From NCBI GenBank assembly GCA_013306675.1, contig JABLUY010000109.1, forward strand, positions 51,738-115,737: a DNA stretch of 64,000 nucleotides. Reading direction: 5' to 3'. The stretch's first letter is position 1, and each line of letters starts with the position of its first letter. Source of the stretch: Thraustochytrium sp. TN22 (taxonomy: Eukaryota > Sar > Bigyra > Thraustochytrida > Thraustochytriidae). Positions 20,645 through 29,494 of the stretch are shown here, one piece after another. The notes under the pieces were generated by a model, which was given only the letters and a program-made list of their open reading frames with translations, was not told the DNA's origin and ran no database searches. Both the position numbers and the translations under genes were made by a program.

Positions 20645-21679
20645 ATGGCGGCGGCGGCGCTGGAGGCGGATGAGCAGGAGAACTATGTGAGCAACCAGAT
20701 GGAGGGCGAGGAGGACGAGGCGGGCCCGCAGCTTGTGGAGACGCTGGAGCACCACGGGATCAGCGCGACGGACGTGAAGAAGCTCAAGGAGGCGGGCTTC
20801 CATACGGTGGAGTCGGTGGCGTGGTCGACGCTGCGCAACCTGTGCGAGGTCAAGGGCGTGAGCGAGAACAAGGCGACCAAGATCCAGCAGGCGGCGCAGA
20901 AGCTGCTGCCGATGGGGTTCGTGACGGCCACGGAGCACCTCAAGATGCGGCAGGACACCATCATGCTGTCGACGGGCAGCAAGGACCTGGACCAGCTGCT
21001 GGGCGGCGGCATCGAGACTGGGTCCATTACGGAGCTGTACGGCGAGTTCCGCACGGGTAAGACGCAGCTGTGCCACACGCTTTGCGTGACGTGCCAGCTC
21101 CCCACGTCGCAGGGCGGCGGCGAGGGCAAGGCCATCGTGATCGACACCGAGGGCACCTTCCGCAGCGAGAACCTGACCAAGATCGCCGAGCGCTTCGGGC
21201 TGAGCGTCGAGGATGTCCTGGACAATGTGGCCGTGGCGCGCGCGCAGAACTCTGAGCACCAGATGCAACTGCTCGCGCAGGCCTCGGCCATGATGGCCGA
21301 GAGCCGCTACGCGCTCATTATCGTCGACAGCGCCACGGCGCTCTTCCGCACCGACTACCAGGGCCGTGGCGAGCTCGCCGAGCGCCAGCAGTGCTTGGCG
21401 CAGTTCATGCGCCAGCTGCAGCGCCTTGCCAACGAATACGGCGTGGCCGTCGTCATCACCAATCAGGTCGTTGCCAGCCCTGACTCGGGCGTTTTCGCAG
21501 GCGACTCGATGCGCCCAATTGGCGGCAACATCATCGCGCACGCCTCGCAGACGCGTCTCAAGCTACGCAAGGGCCGCGGCGAGACGCGTATCTGCAAGGT
21601 CATCGACTCGCCCACGCTCCCCGAGGCCGACGCAACCTTTGCTATCACTGGTGCTGGCATCGCTGACGCCGCCGACTAA
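20645..21679 (+). CDS. RAD51: DNA repair recombinase RAD51
   Basis: The protein has 344 residues. The N-terminal helix-hairpin-helix DNA-binding domain spans about 30-95. The RecA core carries Walker A GEFRTGKT at 133-140 and Walker B LIIVDS near 224-229, with loop-L2 and C-terminal blocks [11 protein letters not shown] and [15 protein letters not shown]51 and DMC1 were separated by [13 protein letters not shown] and GNIIAHAS, which follow RAD51 rather than DMC1. Length is close to human RAD51 (339). Family knowledge: RAD51 forms the strand-exchange filament on single-stranded DNA in homologous recombination. The start at 20645 sits in a CACCATGG context, 15-20 residues before conserved sequence. 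There is no intron. The last 18 codons and the 3' flank are repeated directly downstream. Confidence 0.96.
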   Translation: MAAAALEADEQENYVSNQMEGEEDEAGPQLVETLEHHGISATDVKKLKEAGFHTVESVAWSTLRNLCEVKGVSENKATKIQQAAQKLLPMGFVTATEHLKMRQDTIMLSTGSKDLDQLLGGGIETGSITELYGEFRTGKTQLCHTLCVTCQLPTSQGGGEGKAIVIDTEGTFRSENLTKIAERFGLSVEDVLDNVAVARAQNSEHQMQLLAQASAMMAESRYALIIVDSATALFRTDYQGRGELAERQQCLAQFMRQLQRLANEYGVAVVITNQVVASPDSGVFAGDSMRPIGGNIIAHASQTRLKLRKGRGETRICKVIDSPTLPEADATFAITGAGIADAAD

Positions 21680-22115
21680 GTAAGGCTTGATAAGAATGGA
21701 ATGGAATTATAGCAAGACGACGACGAGACTTGTACCGGGTACCTCTGCTTGGTACGTGTTTGAGTTGGAACTTTTTCGCGCGCGGCCTGAAGCAAGCATC
21801 GGCCCGCCTCGACTGAAATGCAATATAAAGGCTGCTTGCCCTCTTGCGTTGTCCGTTGTGTTGTCTCGGCCGACGTAACCTTTGTTATCACTGGTGCTGG
21901 CATCGCTGACGCCGCCGACGAAGTAAGGCTTGATAAGAATGGATTGCAAGACGACGACGAGACTTGTACCGGGTACCTCTGCTTTGTACGTGTTTGAGAT
22001 GGAACTTTTTCGCGCGCGGCCTAGCCGCTATACTACTAACTAGAGGCTGAAGCAAGCATCGGCCCGCCTCGACGGAAATGCAATTTAAAATAGGAAGGCT
22101 GCTTGCCCAATCGCA
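21625..22115 (+). repeat. Tandem duplication of the RAD51 3' end and 3' flank (period about 243 bp)
   Basis: Copy 1 (21625-21867) contains the last 18 codons of RAD51, the stop and about 190 bp of 3' flank. Copy 2 (21868 to about 22115) repeats this with a few substitutions and small indels. In copy 2 the stop TAA has become GAA within GCCGACGAAGTAAGG, so the duplicated tail would read on for about 26 codons. The duplicated coding tail differs at only two bases before the stop, and both flanks include the shared block GACTTGTACCGGGTACCTCT. Copy 2 is a pseudo-3' end unless it is used as an alternative terminal exon. Confidence 0.93.
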
Positions 22116-22595
22116 TCTCGCGTTGCCTTTGTCCTTGCTTGTGGCGTGGCCTCTACTAGTCTCTGCCCTCTGGCATCTGGCATGGCCTCTGGACTCTGGC
22201 ATGGCCTCTGACCTCCGGCCTCAGGGCCTCTCGTCTCAGGGCCTCAGGGCCTCTAGCATGGCCTCTAGTAGTAGCAGGCTATCCGCCCTTCAACTGGAAC
22301 CTCGGGGTCGCCGTTGAAAAAAAATAAAATGGGGCGGCCCACCGCGGCGAGGACGCACCAGGGGCATCTTGACCGCCGCGCCGAGACCGCGCCAAATCCG
22401 GCCTCTCCGTGGGTCTGGCCTAAACAGTTTTTGAAAAGGCCTATCAAACGTGTTCCTTCTGCTTCTGACCGCCAACCAGACTGGCGGGGCGGCGGGCGGC
22501 GTGCGGGGCGGCGTGCGGCGTGCGGCAGAGCGCGCGTGTGGCGCGCGCGTAGGCGCGTAGCGTGAAGCGCACAGGAGTGACTTCAAAGCGCATTG

Positions 22596-25500
22596 ATGAG
22601 GTGGGGCTCATGCGACTGCAAGAAGGGGCCGTGCCCGAGCTGTCCGGAGGAGTGCAGGGTCCACTGCTCGAGCTGCCTCCCGGCTGACGGCCCGAGGAAG
22701 CGAGGCCGGCCACGAGGCTCAAGCCAGAAGGGCAAAAGGGTCAAGGTACGAGCCTCGACCCTGCGAGGCGCAGCTCCGGCTAAGGGCACCCTCGCAGAAG
22801 TCGCGGAGCATCAAGAACTCGTCGTCCCACGCGAGGAGGAGACCATCGCCACGCTGCGGACCGTGCGCAGCCTCTTCCACCAGTTCGGCATGCCAGAGAC
22901 TTCCTTGCATACCATTCCTGCCTCCGCTTTGCGGAAGCTCGGCAGGTCTGGGATGGACTCCTAGAAGTGGTCGCGTCTCGTCGGCTTGTGCAGATCGATC
23001 GCCAACCAGACTGCTGCTATCGTCTGCGGCGGGTGCGACGAGGCCACCACGCAGCTCATCGAGGACACCAGCCTGGCGATGCTCAAGTCAATCAAGGCCA
23101 AGCCTGTCTCGGACGAGGCCTCTGTCGCGATTGTGCAGAGCCTGATCGTGGTGGCCTTCAAGGCCCCCAAGGCGTCGCTGGAGCGGCGCGCGACGCGGGC
23201 CGCGCTGGCATCGGGCATGAACCGCTTCGAGATCGCTCGGGCTGCGTCAGAGATCCTCGGCGAGGACGTCCGTCCGTGGCATGACTCGTCTCACCAAAAA
23301 GCCCTCGACGACCTGGACGCTCTTGTGAGCACCGGCCGGTTGCAAACGACGAAGTACTCTCGCCAAAACTTCAATCCAGATGTGGTGCTCGATGCCATGG
23401 CCTTCTTTCTGGACGACAGCAACGTGAGCCTGCTCAGCTGGGGCACCAAAACAATTCAGCTGAGCTCGACTGAGACGGTGAAGATCCCGGCACTGGTGAG
23501 GAAGCGCACTCGCAGGCGCCTGATCGACGACTACCACAACTACTTCCGCGAGTCTCAGACTCGGAGTACACCTGGCGGCTCAGATGGTGCGTACGCTGCG
23601 TCAGGAGCCGCGCATCCCCCCTCTCGGGGCGGCCACGCGCGAGAAGAGCAACTCAACGACGTGCGTCTTCAGGGCGGCGACGCTGAGCCCCTCGAGCTGA
23701 GCGGTTCTCCAGGGGTGGGCGACACACTGCACGCCGTCGGAGATGCCCCAGCCGTCCACGCCAGCGGCGGCGCCACTATCCACGAGGCGCGTCCCCGGCT
23801 TGTCGGCCGGACCTTGTGCTACGAAATGCTGAAGGCAATCACCACCGGCGAGAAGCGCGCGCTCACGGCGGTCAACTACATGATGGGTGAGCTCATCTAC
23901 GACAACTTCGTGCGGATTGAGGAGATAATCCAGCAGTATACCGCGCCGAACGAGAGAAAGACCCTCTCCTACCTTGCAATGCTCGCGTCCAACTTTCTCA
24001 AGACGCAGTACATCCTGCACGTCGTCCGTGATGACGACGAGGTTTGCACGCACGGCTTGTCGTATGCTCTCGCTCGGCCGGATCCAGGCACGCAGAAGAA
24101 GATGACGATGGCCTGCAACGGCTGCAAATTCGTGCCATACTTCTTCGACCTGCTGCGCAAGTCCGTGCAGGCCGCCGACATTCGCTACAGCGACGAGTTT
24201 GACGCGGAGCACGCTCTCAGCGCAGTCAGGCGCTGTGAGAAGCTGACTCGCCTCTGGCGGGGCCAGTGTGCACGTGTCGCCAACCAGCGGCTTCGCATCA
24301 GCCACATCGAGGGGGAGATGAGGAGAAACGCGGAGGAGAACAAGTGGGAGAAGCCGCGCGAGGTCATCGTGGTGATGGACTTCAAGATGAAGTTCCAGCC
24401 GATCTACTACCGCCAGAAATCGGTCGAGCACTTCGGCAAGCGTGGCATCTCATGGCACGGCTTCATGGTGATGTTCTTCGTCTACGATCCCGTCAAGAAG
24501 CGCGTCAACGAAGAGCCAGAGCTGGTCTATCTGGATCAGATTCTCGAGACGGACAACCTGCAAAATGGCATCACAGTCGCCGCGCTCCTCGAGCTTTTCC
24601 TCCTTCAGCTCAAGGTTTACCCGGCTTTCGATCAGGTGGAGTCGGTCACGATGCAGAGTGACAACGCAAAGTGCTACCACGCGAGCACGCTCATTGCTTC
24701 GATGCCGTACATCTCCCTGGCCACCGGCGTCAACATCCGCCGCTACCTCCACACCGAGTCGTGCGATGGCAAGTGCTCCATCGACGCGCATTTCGCGAAC
24801 GCCATGCGTCACGTGAACAAGTACGTGGCGGAAGGCCACAACGTCACGGCGCCCAGAGAGCTCTTTCGAGCGCTCACATCCGCGCGCGGGATCGACAACA
24901 CCTTCGTGCAGCTCGTCGACATCGATCGTGCGATGCTGGGCCGCAGAATGGAGCGCTACGCAAACCTCCTTGCTGCGGTCGGGCGCGTATCGCGACAGAA
25001 CGAAATCGAGTTCTGCGCAATGCCTGATGGCGAGCATGCGGGCAGAGCTTCTTTGAACCCCGAAGATCCCTTCTCATGGGCCGGAGTCTTCGAGCTGCAA
25101 ACCTGGGAGTACTCGAAAATCGGCACGGCCGTTGTCTTCGAGCTGGACGGGCGCACACAGACCGTCAAGCTCACGCGCGGCGACGTGCGCGACATCAACG
25201 CCGACGACACTCCTGGCAACAACGGCGGCAACAACGACGACAGTGAGGATGACGACGAGAACAGCCCGATAGTAAGCTCTTCCAGCGCAGAGCCTCTTTT
25301 TGCCCGCGCCGGCCTTACATGTTTTGGCGCCGCTGCGACTGGTGCAGACGTACCATCCCTCCTCAGGCACGAGGAGCGCATCAGGAGGGAGCGCATGAAC
25401 AGCGCGCAGCAGTCAGTAAACGGTCTGCAGGCAACGTCCCTCGCTCGCCATGTGGAGAGTGTGGAGCTACAAGCAGACTCCTGCGATGGAGACGACGACG

Positions 25501-27023
25501 ACGACGGCGACTCGAACGACAGCTCAGGCAGCGAATCCGACGATGAAACCGGCAGCAAGAGCGGTAGTTCAACTGGCCCCGGACATGTCGGCCCTGGAGC
25601 CACGCACGAGGCACCTCGCCGCCGCGACCTGGTTGCCTTCGCCGTTAGAAACGTGGAGGCGGTACTGAACAAAGCTGGCATTGAGATCCGTGACGGCAAC
25701 GGCGAAATGCGCGAGTATGAAGACGCAGCTAACTTCGATGCGAGCGCTTCCTTCGAAGCTCCAGGCTTTGCGCGGCGGCCCAAGGTGGGCTATCGCACCG
25801 GTTCGACGCTTGCTGGCCACTACCGAGTCGCTCTTGCACAGATGTTTGCTGCGGAACAGGGGACCGGGATTAAAGTCTCCGCCCCGACGATGCTGGAGCG
25901 CCTCCGCACGAGCTTTCCGCACGACATGAACATGCTCTCGGAGAAGGACGTCAAGGGAGAGATCAACAGGTTCCTCGGCTGGCGCAACACCGCGCGTGAG
26001 AAGGGTCTTCCGGCGCCTGACTACGTCGCTCGGGCGCGGGAGCTAAAGGACGTCTTCCCAAGCGAATACATCGACTTCATCGAGGACCTGCTCAGGCAAG
26101 ACATGGACTGCATGCCCAGCGAGGCGCTCGCGAAGGCCACGGAGCACTTTCAGGGAACGGCGCTTGCGCTCGTCCCGGACATCTTGTCTGTTTTCAGGAC
26201 GAGATTCCAGATGGCCAAGAAGAGTAACAAGAATCGCCTGGGCGCTCTGCCTGGAACCCGTGGTTGCGGCGCTTCGCAGGTGAAGGGCGTTTTCAAAGAC
26301 TTCGCCGTCAGGATGATGATGGCGGACGGAGCGGCTACGCCCGCCGTGGTCTGGGATGCGATGGTCGGGCACTTCGGCACAGCCTCCGCAACCGACCCGG
26401 GGGCTAAGGAGCTGCCGGCTGATGCGCCGAGCAAGGAGAAGCTCCTTCGGTTCGTGTCGAACTGGCGAAGCAACAACAAGGCCAAGCTGGGGCCGTTGCC
26501 GGCACCAGATTCGAATCGTGCAGACTCGGACAGCTTTGGCCCGGACAGCTCTGACTCGGCCAGCGAACTTGCACAGAATGCCAGACGCGGCGCTTCGCAG
26601 GTGAAGGGCGTTTTCAAAGACTTCGCCGTCAAGATGATGATGGCGGACGGAGAGGCTACGCCCGCCGTGGTCTGGGATGCGATGGTCGAGCACTTCGGCA
26701 CAGCCTCGGCAACCGACCCGGGGGCTAAGGAGCTGCCGGCTGATGCGCCGAGCAAGGAGAAGCTCCTTCGGTTCGTGTCGAACTGGCGAAGCAACAACAA
26801 GGCCAAGCTGGGGTCGTTGCCGGCACCAGATTCGAATCGTGCAGACTCGGACAGCTTTGGCCCGGACAGCTCTGACTCGGCCAGCGCACTTGCACAGGAT
26901 GCCGCCGAGACGTCAAGGCCGCGAGCCCTACGCAAGCCCAGGGCCTGTCATCATCGGAGCGCCATCATCGAGTCCCCGTGCTCGTCACCGGAGTCGCAGG
27001 ACTCACCAAGGGCCTCTATCTAG
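22596..27023 (+). CDS. DDE-type transposase-like protein (one inferred 48-nt intron)
   Basis: The first exon (22596-22945) encodes a Cys-rich segment (CDCKKGPCPSCPEECRVHCSSC-like, residues about 6-27) and an AT-hook-like RKRGRPRGS. The frame is then broken by TAG at 22962. A GT-AG intron at 22946-22993 restores it, giving LRKLGR joined to SIANQ and a 1459-residue protein; no ATG begins the downstream frame near 22986, which supports splicing. The catalytic region has VVMDFKMKF (Asp codon 24378), QSDNAKCY (Asp codon 24660) and HTESCDGKCSIDAHF (Glu codon 24756, Asp codons 24765 and 24783). The spacing is about 93 and 31-40 residues, the pattern of an RNase-H-fold transposase. An acidic region follows, then two copies of a 107-residue C-terminal module. 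I cannot name the superfamily. It may be recently active, since no other lesion is seen. Confidence 0.72.
22946..22993 (+). other. Inferred 48-nt GT-AG intron in the transposase gene
   Basis: CAG|GTCTGG at the 5' side and TTGTGCAG| at the 3' side flank a stretch holding the only in-frame stop. The length is a multiple of three, and removing it joins two otherwise continuous coding segments. The alternative is a nonsense mutation splitting the gene. Confidence 0.55.
26267..26908 (+). repeat. 321-bp (107-codon) in-frame tandem duplication at the transposase C-terminus
   Basis: Two copies start at 26267 and 26588 with very few differences. Each encodes GASQVKGVFKDFAV, MMMADG, HFGTASATDPGAKEL and DSSDSAS blocks. 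The near identity implies a recent duplication. Confidence 0.95.
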
Positions 27024-27466
27024 CGTCCAAGAGGTCTTCAAGACGCTTCAAGACGCCCGCGGCCGCGTGCCTGCGCGGGTCCAGTGCGCGGGTCCCCCGT
27101 GCAGGGGTCCTCGAGGTGTCCCCGTACACACCCCTCTACCCCCATATAGCTGCTATCAAATACTAGACACAAATCAAATTGACCATTCGCAAGCGAATCA
27201 CAGCAATCAAACCTAATGGGGATACATTTCTATGCATGCTCAGTCGATTCCAAGCATCACTTCGCGCATTCCGTTCGCCGTCGATTTTAGAATCAGAAGT
27301 GAGGCGACCCCTCTATTAGAGCGTCCGCCAGTCTTAGGACGGACAGCCTGGTAGCTACTGATAGCTAGCTAGCTAGCTAGCTAGTAGCTAATAAAGCTAG
27401 AGCCTCGAGTGTCGAGCCTGTGGTGCAGCTTGGCAAGTTCGGCTCGCACGTTTGTCCGTGGCACAG
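27024..27466. other. Element right flank and spacer with TAGC repeats
   Basis: This 443-bp spacer holds the AT-richer right end of the transposon, a (TAGC)n run at about 27360-27384 and an AATAAA at 27390. I see no gene in it. Confidence 0.6.
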
Positions 27467-29494
27467 CTACCGGAGTGGAGGGAGTGAAAGCAGGGTCGGG
27501 AATTGATCCGTGACATCTTGAAAGGAAGCAAGCGACCTCAAACCTTCGCCCTCGCGACCCTGACTCTGCATACAGTAGCGAAGGACAACTTGTGCGCCGT
27601 CGCCGCGCTCCTGAATAAGATGGCCCCACACTGGCTCCCCATGCAGGAGACGCGCGCTGAGGCCCCAAATAAGGGGGGGGTCCTCATTTTCGCCGCGCAT
27701 GCGCTGTCGCGCGCTCTCGCCAGAGCGGTGCAGCGACTTGAAAACCCATAGCGCGTAGAGCGGCAGTTGGTGCAAATAGAGCGACGTACCCTGCAGACTG
27801 CGGCTCATGAGGTGCTCGAGGGTAGGGTCCACGTTGAGCCACGTAAAGGGCCGTCCGTCAAAGGTGGAATGCCGCAGCGTTGCGTTGTATGTCTGGCGGT
27901 CCGGCAGCATGTGATAGTTTGGCGGGCAGATGAAGGAGTCCGTGAAGCGGAAGTCCTGCTGGTCTACGCGATCGTTGTAAAAGGCGCGTATCCTTTGGTC
28001 GTGAAGGAGTTGCAGCGCAATACTTTGATAAAAAGCAAAGCCGGATTGGGGCACCTGACAGAGCGACTCGTACACGTCATACACGTTGGCGAGATCGTCG
28101 CTGGCAGAATTGCCCGGCACGTAGGTGATTTCGGGCGGCTGGGAGCTTCCGTGCTCAATGGGCCGCTCTGAAAACGGGTGCTGCGGCGCCGGCACGCCCG
28201 GCCCCACGACAAGGGCGACATCCGGCAAGCCGTGGTGCGAGGGCGCAGCGGGATAAAGGACTTGCTCATGTTGAAACGACGGCGGCGGCGCCAGCTGCGG
28301 CGGATGTGGGACGGCGCCCATGAAAGAGGCCGATGCGCCAGTGCTCCCCGCACCATACGCGCCAGCCGCCTCACCCGCCGACCCGCTCACGTCGCTCGCC
28401 GCGGCCTGCTGCAATGGCGGTGTCGAGCTGTGGCCCGTAGCCTCCTCGGCATCGTCCGTTTTGCTCGAGCTGCTCATGGCCCTGAGCACTGGGCGCGGCG
28501 CGGCGCTCCGCGAGACGCGCCGTTTCGCGCTCGCGCTTGCGCCGGCCTCGTCTTCGTCGTCGCCCTCGCCGGCCTCGTTGCGACGCGACTTGGCCTGCCT
28601 ACCGCGTGCACGCCTGGGCTCGCCGCCGCCGGTGGTGTCCTTGGCGCCCCTGGCGCCCCTGGCGCCCCTGGCGCCCCGGGCGCCCCTGGCGCCCCTGGCG
28701 CCCCGGGTCTTGGGCTTGGGTGCGGCTGTGTCGTTGACGCTGGCGGCCGCCGTGCCGCCCCGCCCGCGCGTCCGAGTCGACGAACGGCCCCGCGAGGTCC
28801 TCCTGCCGGCGCCCCGCTCCACGCGGGGGTCCTTGGCATCGTCGTCGCGGGCCCTTTCGCCGCCTGCGTGGTCCTCCTTCTCGAGGTACCCGCCCTGTTC
28901 TTCGTAGTTGTAGCCCTCGCCTTCATTCTCGTCGTCGTCGTCGGCAGCGTCGGCGTCGGCTTCGGCGTCGGCGTCGGCGTCGGCGTCGTCGTTGTTGTCG
29001 TTGTTATTGTTTCCGTCGTTGTCGTTGTCGTTGTCATTGTCGTTGTCGTTGTCGGCGTCGGCGTCGTCCGCCGGCGCGGGAAGAGAGGATTTGGAAGACG
29101 AGGACGCGGCGGCACTCGTACTGCTGCCGGACTGCGACTCGTGGAAGCCCTTTATCCTCCAGCCGCGCTGGCCGATGTTGGCGGAGGAGTCCTGCGCGAA
29201 ACAGGGCCAGACGCCGACCTGGCGCAGGTGCGTGAGCAGGTCGCGCTCTACGTGCGGCTTAAAGGGCTTGCAGCGGTTGCTGCCCGTGACGATGGTCTTG
29301 ACGGCGTCCTTGAAGGCGCGCGGGCAGTCCTTGGGCCTGACCTTGCGCGTGCTGAGCCAATCCTCGTAGCACGCTCGGCTCAGCACTCCCGAGGCGTCCA
29401 CCTCGTCGTCCTCGCCGATCCTCACGTGGCGCATGAAGACCTCGAACGAGGTGGTGCCGGGGGCGGCGCCTTCGGCGCCCTCGTTGTCGTCCAT
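27467..29494 (-). CDS. Unrecognised 675-residue protein with acidic Asp/Asn repeats and a Gly-Ala-Arg tract
   Basis: I do not recognise the family. Residues about 15-120 form a compact, well-composed region (FEVFMRHVRIGEDDE, CYEDWLSTRKVRPKDCPRAF, LLTHLRQVGVWPCF) that looks like a folded domain of roughly 100 residues. Residues about 145-200 are Asp/Asn/Ala repeats from GTC/GTT trinucleotides. About 225-320 are Arg/Gly rich with a seven-fold GAR repeat. A Ser/Pro/Ala linker follows. Residues about 460-675 form a second ordered region (VYDVYESLCQVPQSGFAFYQ, FTDSFICPPNYHMLPDRQTY, YLHQLPLYALWVFKSL). The basic Arg-Gly stretch would allow nucleic-acid binding and nuclear location, which is inference. 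The ATG at 29494 is in a good context and no introns are needed. Confidence 0.78.
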   Translation of the reverse strand: MDDNEGAEGAAPGTTSFEVFMRHVRIGEDDEVDASGVLSRACYEDWLSTRKVRPKDCPRAFKDAVKTIVTGSNRCKPFKPHVERDLLTHLRQVGVWPCFAQDSSANIGQRGWRIKGFHESQSGSSTSAAASSSSKSSLPAPADDADADNDNDNDNDNDNDGNNNNDNNDDADADADAEADADAADDDDENEGEGYNYEEQGGYLEKEDHAGGERARDDDAKDPRVERGAGRRTSRGRSSTRTRGRGGTAAASVNDTAAPKPKTRGARGARGARGARGARGARGAKDTTGGGEPRRARGRQAKSRRNEAGEGDDEDEAGASASAKRRVSRSAAPRPVLRAMSSSSKTDDAEEATGHSSTPPLQQAAASDVSGSAGEAAGAYGAGSTGASASFMGAVPHPPQLAPPPSFQHEQVLYPAAPSHHGLPDVALVVGPGVPAPQHPFSERPIEHGSSQPPEITYVPGNSASDDLANVYDVYESLCQVPQSGFAFYQSIALQLLHDQRIRAFYNDRVDQQDFRFTDSFICPPNYHMLPDRQTYNATLRHSTFDGRPFTWLNVDPTLEHLMSRSLQGTSLYLHQLPLYALWVFKSLHRSGESARQRMRGENEDPPLIWGLSARLLHGEPVWGHLIQERGDGAQVVLRYCMQSQGREGEGLRSLASFQDVTDQFPTLLSLPPLR

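Larger units (their letters stand above)
22304..27311. mobile_element. Candidate DNA transposon carrying a DDE-type transposase
   Basis: Imperfect terminal inverted repeats of about 35 bp bracket the transposase gene. The left end 22304-22338 begins GGGGTCGCC, and the right end 27277-27311 is its inverse, ending GGCGACCCC. TAAAAT and CGGC blocks are conserved further inside at matching distances (one-base shift for TAAAAT). I see no clear target-site duplication outside the repeats, so the exact ends are uncertain. The interior has less extreme GC and fewer low-complexity runs than the flanking host DNA. Confidence 0.5.

Noticed and set aside
22986-27023. Independent gene starting at 22986
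   Set aside because: The codon there is TTG, and the preceding segment is in the same frame, so a single spliced gene is more likely.
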